A program made the translations under genes and the position numbers. Of a stretch of DNA of 64,000 bases, positions 21,822-32,779 are shown in pieces. Below the pieces are notes generated by a model. That model searched no databases and was not told the DNA's origin. It worked only from the letters and a program-made list of their open reading frames with translations. Source of the DNA: Azolla caroliniana (Eukaryota; Polypodiophyta); NCBI GenBank assembly GCA_043228905.1, contig JBHGNT010000003.1, positions 5,580,001 through 5,644,000 on the forward strand, in the 5' to 3' direction. Position 1 is the stretch's first letter. Each line of letters begins with the position of its first letter.

Positions 21822-24800
21822 CTAAGTATCATTAGGACTTCCTTCTGAAATTAAATTGCGCTGGTTCCACCACAGCTGGTTCTGGATGCGACGATTTCGA
21901 TGTAAAGAAAAGCCACCAGGTTCAAAGGAAGACAACATGCTACGATAGGAATTCAGGGAACGAATTTCGAAGAAAGGAAGGCCGGAGCGAGAAAGTGCAT
22001 CCACCACTGCAGCAGTAGCAGATTCGCTTAATTCCTTCTCTTCCATGAGACCTAATTGAAGGCTGTATAACTGAGGAGAAGATGAAATGAGGACTGTCTC
22101 CTTCTTTGGCGGTCCTAGTAGGCTATCCATGAAATCCATTAGCTCCTCCTCTTTCATTGGACTCCACATACTCTCTAGAGAGAGCTCTTTGAGCTTCGGC
22201 CAGTTGCGCAGGAAACCAGTGCTCCTTCTCCAGTCAATGCGTAAGTATTCCAGGTGCAGCCTCTGGAGAGAGGCTGCGAGGGGTGAATGCGAGGGATGAA
22301 GGTCCGCCAATCTCGGCACAAACTCTTCGGGTATGTTCACATCGTGAAGGTGGAGGGAGGTGAGGGAGGTGAAGTCGCGGAACACCTCCACGTACGTATC
22401 GCTCATCCACATCCTCTGAAGGGAAAGATGTTTGAGGCGTTTGTTTCTCTGTAGGGCTCTCAGAAGAGCACGAACATCCCTGAATTTAATTGAGTCGATG
22501 AGGAGGGTGCTGGGGCCCGCATGACGATCTGCAGCGAGAGAGAGAGCCTCCACCCAACCCCTCTCCTCCTCTTTCGTGAGTTTACTATCAAAATCCAAGA
22601 GGAGATGGACAGCTTGTCCGGTGAGATTGGCGGCAGCCGTGAGGATGGCCATCCGTTCCGCAGTAGGCATATCATCTCCTAAATCCACCATCATGTCTCT
22701 GCTGCCCCATTCCCAGGCTCGTTCTCCCTTCTCGTTTGAATCTGCATATGACCAATATCTTAATAATCTGGGGTTTCGTAGTGTATTCTTCTTACCGATG
22801 AGGAACAGGTTCTCAACATTAGTTAGATGAAAGAGTTTCTGCCGCAACTCATGATAAGCATTAGTAGATTCCAAAGTACTCGACAACTTCTTCAAACTAA
22901 ACTCAGGATAAGCATTAGTAGCTTCCAAACTGATCGACAATGGCTTCAAACTATCAAGAGCTGCTCTTGATTTCTTGCACGCCTCTATAACTTCATTGCG
23001 TTCCCACCTCATATTGATGAACCGGTGAGGGGATGGAAGCTTTTGATGATTATGAGGTTGCAGGGATGCAGCCTCCCCATCCTTCCTAGGTCGCATTTGG
23101 TGGTGTGCCTCACATAACCATGCAACTTGAGAACTCCCGCTGATTTTATCATCATAAATTGCTCGCCTGAGACCGAACCTCTCAACTATGTTTTGGTCCG
23201 TCAAGCCTCCATTTTCCACCAAGACGGATGCCAACCACTTTTGGCATTCATTAAAACATTCTATCATCGTTGGACATTGGGAAGACACTGTTGAAGAGGT
23301 AGATATATCCTTTATTGATTCAATAGTACTTGATAGCAGAGGATACTTTTTGGCCAGTTCACGATGGCTACTCCAATCAGGTATGGAAGAGTTTGGAAGG
23401 GGATCAATAGAATCAATACCCAGTATCATGGCCACACTCAAAACATAAAAGAAACCATTGATATATGAAAGAGCTTTGGAGAGACACTCTGATTGAGATT
23501 TTGACCAGGAGGTGTGGGTGATGCCAGGTTGGTTTTGCACAGGGTGTGGAAGTATGTGATCCTCACAATACAATTGGATTCTCACCGATGTCACTCCTGA
23601 GAGTGAAGTCACCGGATTAGCTTTTCCGTTGTCACCATTGGTCGTAAGGATGGTGACACGAGGGAGTTGCTTCTCATACTCTTTCTCCATAGGGAGCTTC
23701 AACAACTTACTTATAGATTTCTTAATCTTGTTCATCACATCCTTCCGCACACATTGGAAGTTTTCATGTATTTCCCCTAGCTTCTCATTGATTTCGCTTA
23801 CCCTCTTGTCTTCCTCTAAGATCTCATTATTAGTGTTACCCACCTTTTTCTGTAAATTTGAGATGGCCTTGACCACAAACTGGCTAGATTGTACCTCAAT
23901 TGCATCTTCTGATTCTACCTTTACCATGAACTTGCTGCATTGTACCTCAATTGCCTCTTCTAATATTTGACGCTCTTGCACCAGGTTACTATTTATGCTG
24001 GTGATGGTCAAATTTGGATGACTCTGGGGTTGCTCAAGTACGTTCTCTTCATCATTCCTCAACAATCCATCCCCAGATACTAGTTCTAACCATGCTTTAC
24101 ATGAAATAACAACTCCCCAATAGTTCTCAAAACCGAGGAGATCAATTAAATCATAATTCGTTTGAGGACAAGACATATGTGTATTGCACTTCCAATCATA
24201 ACATTCTGACTCCCCTCGTTCAAGCTTTTCTCTTAGTTGTTGCTTCAAATAACTTATTTGCATGCATTGATCTTCTCTGTCTTGTGCCCTTGATGGATCA
24301 AGTAAGCATTCGGGTCGGATGACGCTCTCTATTAACTTCACCCCTTGGATGCCGGTGGGTTGAGCTAGTATTGTAATCAAGCTGTTAATAATATGCTTCT
24401 CTACGTAAGCTAAGGTTCTTGGCATATCTTCTAAATTTTCAGTATTGTTTACAGCTTGAACCAACACATCTATGACATAGTTTGATTTTGCTTGGCACAA
24501 CACCACAATGACTTCCTTGTTTGGAAAACGGATGGATATGGAATCTTTCCTAAGCGTGATGTTAGCATTCGATTGGAATGCATTGTTAAATAAGATTTGA
24601 ATCCTAGGAAAGGTTCCTGGTGTAAAAAAAGTAAGGTCTTTATTTTCGCACTCTAGCCTTCGACCCCTATACACGAAAGTATCATTATCATCTAAGTTGC
24701 AAGTTGCTAGCAATGAAGCCCATTGAAGATGTTGCACACCCACATTCGCCAATATGGCTGGGATAAAGATAAGATCCACATTGCCTTGAGAGACACCATG

Positions 24801-27390
24801 GTCAATGCCAACTTTGCAACATACATGCATTGCTTCCATCAATCTTAGCACTAGTGATCCTTCTACTTTAAATCCGATAGTGGATTCCAAGTTCCCTTCT
24901 AGGAATTCTCGAGCTACACATCCATTGTTAAATACAAGGGTATCTTTAGATGGTTCAGACTTTGTGAAGCGAATGAGGCTGGCTATGATGTGATTATAGA
25001 ACCAGTTGGGATCAAGAACAATGTGTGTGGTTTTGTTGGTGTATATGATGCTTCCCGACTCGCTCAAGGTTGAGGTGATCCTATTCAAATTGACTGTAGC
25101 ATTGGGACTAGAATGTTTACCCATCTTACAAATTTTGGTAAATTTGTTCCATGTAATGATTCGCTCATTCGTGTTCTTCAAATGCTTGGACAATTGTTTG
25201 CTTATCTGTGTGCAGATGCTGTACACCTTAACACCTTGGAGAATCTCTCTGGCAACTTTGAAGAAATGCTCCGCAACAGCTTTGATGGAATTCTCCTGTC
25301 TCGCATCCACTTCGAAAGGAGGGTCGACAATATTGACCACCCCTAGGAAATCTGATCGAAGAGTATCAATGGAAGGTGAGAGAGAGCTTGAGACAGATAC
25401 CATTTGATCTGCTCTTGTGAATACCACCATCACGTTAACACTAATGTTGGATTGGCGCTTTTTGGAGGCGAGGAACCTGAGCCAGTACCTGAAACTTGCT
25501 TCGAAGTCCGCCATAGTTTTCATTGGTCCTCGACCACTATTTTCGCTCAGTACAGGACTCCAAACAAACACCCACAGAGATGGCATGTCGGGGAACATAC
25601 AATCCTGGAAGGCAGGGAATTGTTGCTGGCCTGGTATGTCCCACAGCGAGAGTCTAATTCCCTGTCTTTTGATGGATCTGACTGCAATTCTTTGTAAGTG
25701 ATCAGCCTGGGCAGCTCTGCGGATTAGAATGTTTCTCAGCTTATTTCTCATTGATGGAATGCAGGGTGGATGGATGGCACGGAACTTGGTTCCTCGTGTT
25801 CGTGTGCGAGATTGGAAAGAAGATATTCTGCGCGTATGACCTCTGCCAAACAGTATGCGTGCATAGATGGAATGCATGGTGGACACAAGGGTAGTCTTTC
25901 CTGCACCAAAGGTATTATGAAAAATGCAAGCGTTAGGGTTTTTGCGTTCTGAGATCAAATTAAGCAGTCTGATGTAAATGTTTGAGAGTGAGTGTTTTGC
26001 CTGAAAATGGATCTCCACAGATGAGCAATGGCATGGAAGTTGCAGGCGCTTGCTCCCAACCTGATCTCAGCATGCGATCGCGCTGGTTCCTCCATAGCTG
26101 CGCTTGGATGGCGGGATTCATCTTAGGATGCTGAAAGAAAGGAAGGCCGGACCGAGCAAGAGCATCCACCACCGCAGAAACAGTAGATGGGCTTAATTCT
26201 GGTGAGGAGTAACCTAAATGAGGACTATCTGCTGAGTGACGCTGCATATCAAGGCTGTATAACTGAAGCGGTGATGCTGAAGCGCTAGGCGGTGCTAGAT
26301 GCGTCATGAAATTGATGAGCTCCTGCTCTCTCATATCGTCATAACTGCTTAGAGAGAGCTCTTGGAGCTTCGGCCAGTTGTGCAGGAAACCAGTGCTCCT
26401 TCGCCAGTCAAGGCATATGGAATGTATGTGCAGTCTCTGGAGAGAGGATGAGAGGGATAAGTGTGCGGGACGAAGCTCCGCTAAATTCGTAACAAAGTTT
26501 CCGGAGACATCTATACCTTCAAGGTGGAGACTAGAGAGGGAGCTAAAGTCGCGTAACACCTCCACGCACTGATCGGTAATCCTCATCCACTGCAGCGAAA
26601 GATGGTCGAGGCCATTGAGGTTCTTCAGGGCACTAAGGACATCGTAAATATTGAGGTCACAGTTGGAGATGAGCAGGCTCTTTGGCGCTGCATTACTCTC
26701 TGCAGCCTGAGAGAGAGCATCCAGCCAAGCCGACCGTTCGTCTCGGGTGAGAACCTTTAGATGCAGGAGATGAACTGCTCCACCTCTAAATTTGGCGGCA
26801 CACCTGAGGTAGTCCATCCTTTGCTCCAAAGTAGTGTCACTCCTTAAATTGACCATGATGTCGTTGCTCCCCCAATCATGTCCTCCCCTTGAGTATGACA
26901 CGTACTGTGTTGTCTTACCTGTCTCTATATGGATTAGGAACAGACTCTTTTCGCTAAGGTCATTAATCGGATGAGGTTCCGGAGGATTTGAGAGCAGGTT
27001 CAAATCATTAAGAGCGTTCTTGGATTTCTGACACGCATCTCCGCTTTCATTGGAATCCCAACTAAAGTTGATCAGGCGGTAAGGCGGTGGAAGATTCTGA
27101 TCATGATGGTGATGAGATGGGTTTGCAGCCTCCTGCTCATCCTTCCGACAGATGAGGAAGAGCTGCTTCAAACTGTCAAGAACTGCTCTGGATTTCTCGC
27201 ACACTTCTCTGACTCCATTCGCATCCCAACAAATGTGGTTAAAATGGTGAGACTGTTGAAGATTCTGTTGTTGGTGGTGGTGGTGATGATGTAGGGATGT
27301 TGCAGCCTTCAAATGGTGAGACGGTTGAAGATTCTGATGTTGTTGTTGTTGTTGATGATTATGCAGGGATGTTGCAGCCTCTTCAGCCAT
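21822..27390 (-). CDS. Intact ROCO GTPase gene, LRR-Roc-COR with a second LRR module (TORNADO1-like)
   Basis: Exon 1 is 27390-26001 and exon 2 is 25900-21822, giving 1822 aa. The 100-bp intron uses a GC donor (TCAG|GCAAAA) and a normal AG acceptor, and splits the P-loop Gly464 codon. Splicing gives GDPFSGKT at 459-466. Paralogues have the same intron, and the exon-2 frame has no ATG before residue 472, which supports this model. Order: His/Gln-rich start (1-50); two copies of a W-(D/E)-x-N..C-x-K-S motif (about 55-76 and 111-132); LRRs (about 255-365); Roc with DIPGQ (551-555) and TRAD (625-628); COR (about 655-825); coiled coil (about 1160-1215); conserved tail; then a second motif module (about 1400-1605) and LRRs (about 1605-1822). 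ROCO proteins are GTPase scaffolds; plant TORNADO1 acts in cell patterning. The role of this protein is unknown. Confidence 0.8.
25901..26000 (-). other. GC-AG intron inside the ROCO P-loop
   Basis: The donor at 26000-25999 is GC where the paralogue at 60284 has GT (GCAG|GTAAAA); the acceptor is TTTGGTGCAG. If retained, translation adds 12 codons past the splice point and stops at 25960, leaving a 476-residue LRR-only protein. Both outcomes follow directly from the sequence; usage is not known. Confidence 0.7.
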
Positions 27391-29100
27391 GATAATATGT
27401 ATGTATGATGATTAGCCAATGTATGAACGAAGTGATCTGATTGTTTAGTTAGTTTGGTCTGATTAACAAACAGCGAGGATGAAGTCAATCCCCTCTTTCC
27501 GGTTAATCTAATATTGACACATACACACCACACTCGCACGCACGCTCACATATTTACACACATACATACATACATATACATACATGGTGCAGCTTGGCAA
27601 GCCTTATACATACATATGTATATATACATAATACATGGTGCAAATAACAACTAAAAATGGTGCAAGTCTTATATGTACAACTAAGTTACTAACAATGGTG
27701 ACTTCCAAATTGCCAGCGAGGGTATGCTCGGTCAACTAAGGCATCAACATTATCATTTGGTGGAGAGGATGGTGCCTACCTCACTCCAAATTTCTTAAGT
27801 ATGGGGTTATTGTTACCTTTTTCTATTCAAGCGTGTGTAGATCTCGAGTAAGAGTAGAAAGTAGACAACGACCTTGCAACGGATTTGAAAAGCGACTACC
27901 ACAGCATTCATAATGCATATATATTGATGGAATAGTAAAAAGTTGATGATGATTGGGCACATGCTCTCTCCTTTCCCTTTTCTTTTCTGGCACTTCTATT
28001 GATTATTATTTCATACGATTAGTAGCATGTTTGATGAATAGCAATTATAACTATATTCAAATGGAGACAAAACAACAAGCAAATGCAATATGAATGACAA
28101 AAGTAATTCAAACTTTTGTCGATTAGTTTTACTTTGCCAATTCTAGTTGCTTTAGTATCTATCATGTTCTTTTGTGCATTAGAGATTTGCTAGTGGCAAT
28201 GAACAATGACCAAGAGGTAGACAATTGCATGGAATTCAAAAAATTGAATTGGGCTAGGTAGGATTGACACATACATATGCATGCATGCATACATACATAC
28301 ATACATACATACATGTGCAACTTGGCAACTCTTGAGTTTGGTAGACCACTCACTACAACTAATAATGGTAATAATGGTGAGTCGTGACTTCCAAATTGCC
28401 AGCGAGGGTATGCTCGGTCAACTAGGGCATCAACAAGATGATGTGATGGGAAGGATGGTGCCAATTTATTAATTATGGGGGTATTGTTGCACTTTTTAAT
28501 TCAAACCATGGATAAACTCTGGAGCAGGCATGACTAACGTTGCAAAGGAAATGAAAAGAGATAACCACATCATCCATTTTGTATATATATGGATGACGTA
28601 GTAAAAAGTTGATAATGATTGAGCACGTGTTCTCTCCCTTTCCTTTACTTTTCTTGCCCCCAATTGATTATTATTTGATTAGCACATATATATTTTAAGT
28701 TGATCCGGACAATCGTCGTTAAGATAATTTGTGGTCACATTGACTAGAAACACATGGCATATTGAACAATTGATCATGATTGGACACATGCTATATCCTT
28801 CCATTCTCCTTTTCCGTCTTATTAAAAAGTGCCTTTGCCGCGCTGGAGGTTTACTAGTGGCGTTGCACAAAGAACAAGAGGTAAAGACAATGACATGGTG
28901 TTGAAAAATTGAATAATAGCCTGTGGGGTTAACATATACATACATACATACATACATACATACATTTACCTATCTATCTATATATATATATTTATAATTT
29001 TATATGCATACGGAGTTATGGGGTCATGTGTGTCTACTTCTTTCTCCATTACATACTTCTGGCAAGGACAAACCTGAGATCTAGTTAGAGTTCAAAACCA
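27391..29100. repeat. Intergenic stretch with roughly 670-bp tandem duplication and (CATA)n tracts
   Basis: The block with gtgacttccaaattgccagc at about 27698 recurs at 28383, and aaaaagttgatgatgattgg at 27937 recurs near 28605 and more weakly near 28768, so there are two to three decayed units. (ACAT)n tracts lie at 28271-28314 and 28936-28965. No gene was found. Confidence 0.7.
28978..28995 (+). promoter_or_regulatory. Possible TATA region of the ankyrin-PGG gene
   Basis: A TATATATATATTTATA run lies about 110 bp upstream of the ATG at 29101. It is a plausible TATA element, but it adjoins simple repeats, so chance is not excluded. Confidence 0.3.
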
Positions 29101-30846
29101 ATGTCGACAGAAGACAGTGCACGACAACTCTCTGAATCAACGACCAGTGGAGCGTTGAGAACTAGGGCAGGCTACTCTGCCTTGCATTTAGCTGCTCTCC
29201 AAGGGAACATTGATGTAGTAGAGTCACTTTTCAGCGCGTGTCCTGCTGCTGCTGATTGCAACCTCCCCGAGGAGGTTAGCGACAACACACCCTTGCACTT
29301 TGCTGTTCAGAATGGGCACAAGCATGTCGCCGCCAGACTCGTAGAAGCGGGCGCCTCGCTTACCCTCCTAAATGATAAGAACGTGATGCCTCTGGGCCTT
29401 TGCAAAGATCCAGAGATGTTTCGGACCCTTTTCTCGCGAATTGATGATAGAAGAATCGAGAATGAGATGGAGGAATCCAGGGCAAACTTGCACCCCTGCA
29501 AAACCATTCTGCATTATGCAGCTCTTCATTGCACAGATGAAGCTTTGATAAAAAAGCTTTACTTAGCTGCAGCCAGTACTCGGCCAAGATATCTACCAGG
29601 TCATCAATCAAGTAAGGAATTGTTAGAGCATGTTGATGAAGAAGGGAACCCATTCTTGCACAAGGCCGGAAAGCATATGTTGAAGGTGATCTTCAAGGGG
29701 CTGATTAGGAAGGAGCGAGACTTCACAAAGCTGGTGGTCATGAATTGTGGACTGTACGATGCCATCATGGGCAACAAACGACTATTTGATGCACTAGCGT
29801 CTCAAGAGTCAACTTCCGACGACCAGAGGAACCCAATAATCAATTTGAACTCTATAGAAAAGGAGCTCCGGTATAAGCTTGACGTTAGGCGTAGCGATGC
29901 AGAAAAGAAGGAAAAGCAAGTCCTGCAGCAACCATGGACGAATTCTCTCCCTACATATCTGGCTCTTTACCTGGGTAAGCACGAGGTCTTAAACTTCCTA
30001 CTGGATTCAAGATTGGGGTTCACTTTGAATCAATCGGATGCAGTGGAGAAAAGGACCTGCTTACATTGGGCAGTGGTACACAATCGAGTGGACATTGTGG
30101 ATAGGCTCTTTATCTGCTCCCTCAGCTGTTGCAAGGGGAAGAAGCACAAGCAAGAGATGGTTGACTGTCGGATGAGGTTCAAGAAACCAAGCCCTAGTGT
30201 AGTGGATGGTGCAGGGATGACAGCATTCCATATTGCATTTAACCAGAAGAATGAGGTGATGATGCAGACCCTGAGGAGGCAGAAGGAATTCAACGAATAC
30301 GAAGACAAATTGCTGAAGGACAGGGAAGTGTATGTGCAATCAGTGAATGCAATCCTGGTGGGTGCAGCATTGATAGCCAGTATCACATTTGCCGGATGGT
30401 TGCAAGTGCCATCTCATGTGTTCAGCAGCAAGGAAATGTTTACCTTCTGGATCACCAACAGCTTGTCATTCCTCTCTGCGGTTGGGGCGATGGGTTGGAG
30501 CATCGGGATCCTGCTACTCACGCCGACGATCTACATCGGCCAAGTAGTGGTCGAGCTTCGAAGGGGTATCATGTACATTGCATTTTTCCTGGTGTTTTCG
30601 TTGATGGGAGCCATGATAGCATTTATAACAGCAGGTTTTGCTGCATTTGAGGATCAAGCTCCCCAACCGAAGTACAAGATAGTGATGGGAACCGCTGCAG
30701 GTCTCGGTGGCCTTGTTTGTGTGGCCATTGGAATGTATTATGTACGCCAAGTGAAACTTCACAGTTCTGCATATCGACAACAAAGGATCACATCCCATTG
30801 CAATGAACAGCATGAGCAACCACAAGACACTATAGACTTAGCATAA
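29101..30846 (+). CDS. Ankyrin-repeat PGG-domain membrane protein (ACD6-like family)
   Basis: A single uninterrupted frame of 581 aa. Ankyrin repeats are visible at about 23-52 (GYSALHLAALQGN), 62-93 (NTPLHFAVQNGH), 134-160 (KTILHYAALH), 283-310, 317-345 (RTCLHWAVVHNR) and 371-395. The C-terminal third is a PGG-type domain with four predicted membrane helices at about 417-436, 448-475, 488-515 and 527-548. The first helix (LVGAALIASITFAGW) fits the family, but the Pro-Gly-Gly triplet that names it is replaced by PSH. A family known in plants (for example ACD6) links membranes with defence and stress signalling; the role here is inferred only. No introns are apparent, which is unusual for ACD6-type genes. 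Confidence 0.85.
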   Translation: MSTEDSARQLSESTTSGALRTRAGYSALHLAALQGNIDVVESLFSACPAAADCNLPEEVSDNTPLHFAVQNGHKHVAARLVEAGASLTLLNDKNVMPLGLCKDPEMFRTLFSRIDDRRIENEMEESRANLHPCKTILHYAALHCTDEALIKKLYLAAASTRPRYLPGHQSSKELLEHVDEEGNPFLHKAGKHMLKVIFKGLIRKERDFTKLVVMNCGLYDAIMGNKRLFDALASQESTSDDQRNPIINLNSIEKELRYKLDVRRSDAEKKEKQVLQQPWTNSLPTYLALYLGKHEVLNFLLDSRLGFTLNQSDAVEKRTCLHWAVVHNRVDIVDRLFICSLSCCKGKKHKQEMVDCRMRFKKPSPSVVDGAGMTAFHIAFNQKNEVMMQTLRRQKEFNEYEDKLLKDREVYVQSVNAILVGAALIASITFAGWLQVPSHVFSSKEMFTFWITNSLSFLSAVGAMGWSIGILLLTPTIYIGQVVVELRRGIMYIAFFLVFSLMGAMIAFITAGFAAFEDQAPQPKYKIVMGTAAGLGGLVCVAIGMYYVRQVKLHSSAYRQQRITSHCNEQHEQPQDTIDLA

Positions 30847-31974
30847 AGGTTTCTTCACATGAACTAACACAAGCAAGTGGTACATTGATGGCCAGTTTTC
30901 CCATTTCCCCCCCCCCCTCCCCCCACTTGAAAACCACATGTTTAAGTTCTTTTTAAACCCATGTACATTTGATGGCCAATTTCCCAATCCCCCCCCACCC
31001 CCAACTATATATAGGCCAAGAATGCTGTTTCCCTTTGTATGATAAAAAGTGGAGGTCAAGTGGAACCAAGACGAAACCATTTAATTTGTAATTGTTGAAT
31101 GTTCAAGACCTTTACTGAAACATTGCAACTGAAAGTATCGTGAAAGTAATGAGTGAAAGGAGTGAGCCAGATTGAAAAATATGTAGAAAGCAAAGCTCAA
31201 ATGTAGAGTATTGCAGCGAAGTGTATTAGAGAGAAAGAGAAAGAGAGATAAATATAATACAATGATTAACGGGACTTGCACAAATAATGGGTCCTCCCAC
31301 TATCTATATATTCTGGGTAAGATGTCTCATTATTTAATTACTTGGTAGCTACTATTATCTTCTGAATATGGGGTGCTCCTCGTACCAGTCTAATTAGTCT
31401 AATATGGGCAATGGAAGGGCACAATAGAAAGGCCGATTGTGACGATCAATGCCTCTTGGTCTTCATAGAATTAAGAAACAATCTCTAGCTACGAAAGCCA
31501 AATTTGTTCTCTCATTCAGTGAAAGTAAAGTAGATGAAATACACATGAAAAACACTACAATGTTGGTACATGGAGAGTGGGACACCAACTTTGTGCATAC
31601 ATATAATGAAACATTTAAAGGATTGTGCATACTTAGCCAATTATAACACAAGCACCAATATATCCAAAAGATGAAACCCGTCTTTTATTCAAAAGATGTC
31701 CAAGTATGAAAATTGCACAAAATCTTGATCTTTTCATCAAGTTGCAAAAGTAACATTCTTCGGAATTAGTGTATAACATGTCACACACATGCACATGCAC
31801 AATGACCATAATAAGAATTGTAATGCAATCATGGATCATCTTCTAATGGCAAAATTATTTAGTCTTTAAATGGAAACACAATGGTAAAACATTATGCCAT
31901 TGCAAAAGGTTTAATCATTATGCCGGAGCCTAGCAGTGATAACCATCACCATCATCGGCTCTGTCATCTGTCTG
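30847..31974. other. 3' flank of the ankyrin gene, no further gene seen
   Basis: C-rich runs lie at about 30909-30925 and 30991-31003, inside two related units with a tgatggcca motif. The rest is AT-rich without coding signal. Confidence 0.55.
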
Positions 31975-32775
31975 ATCAAGGTGGATGGTGTTGAGAACCT
32001 GTTCCTCATCGATAAGAAGAACGAACATCATGGCAGAATAGGATATTCTTCACACTGATGGACGCATCGGAGAAGAACGAGTTTGGGGAGAAGAGACATC
32101 ATGCTCAATTTAGGAGGCACCACTGCAGAACAACGAATGGCGTACCTCAGGGATGCCGCCCATTTCAGGGGGGGAGCAGTCCATCTACTGTTTAAGCAAA
32201 ATTCCATCACCCAAGATGAATGAAAGGCTTGGTTGGAGGCCCTATCTCTATGGCTGCAGATCATGATGTGGTCCCCAGGAACCTGCTCATCCAGGGAGCA
32301 ATGACAGCAAGGCCCCTATTCCATACTTATGGTCTTCTCAGTGCATCTTTACTTGCTGCAGAGGGACATAGACGATGAGTGCATCGAGCTGTCACCTCCC
32401 TTACCAGCCTCCATCTTCAACAGGGTTTGTCAGAGGATTGGCAGACTTTCGTCCTTCAGATTCACCCCTAGAAGCCTCTCTACAGAGATTGCATATATCT
32501 TCCATATACAGTAGTACCTGGAGTAGAACTACTGGTTTCCTACATCGCTGGCCGCAGCTCAAAGAGCTCTCTCTGCAAAGTTTTATCGGCATGAAAGAGG
32601 AAAAGCACCTGGATTTCATGGATCATCTAGCACCGCCAGAGGAAGAGACAGCTGCCCTAACACCCGTGCATGACCTCCTCCGTTATACAGCCTTGAGTTA
32701 ACAGCCTACATTCAAGAAGGATGGAATCGAGGTGCATGCCATCAAGAAGGATGGAATCCGAGTGTGGAGGGTCAG
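31975..32775 (+). pseudogene. ROCO copy 4a: LRR piece in inverted orientation
   Basis: On the plus strand it encodes, in broken frames, the N-module and LRR part of the family: ENLFLI, LNLGGTTAEQRMAYL, FRGGAVHLL, WLEALSL, SLQRLHI, TTGFLHRWPQLKELSL and DFMDHLAPP. Several stops and frameshifts are present. It ends in a short Roc piece (AIKKDGIRV), so the P-loop segment has been lost. The adjacent ROCO piece (32780-34743) runs on the opposite strand. Confidence 0.8.
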
Positions 32776-32779
32776 CAAT

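Noticed and set aside
21822-26018. A separate 1398-residue gene starting at 26018
   Set aside because: The first codon is GTG, there is no ATG before the P-loop, and the first 40 codons read through the intron. Joining to exon 1 restores a proper P-loop.
28271-28314. CRISPR-like or regulatory array in the (CATA)n tracts
   Set aside because: These are simple microsatellites in a plant genome, with no spacers.
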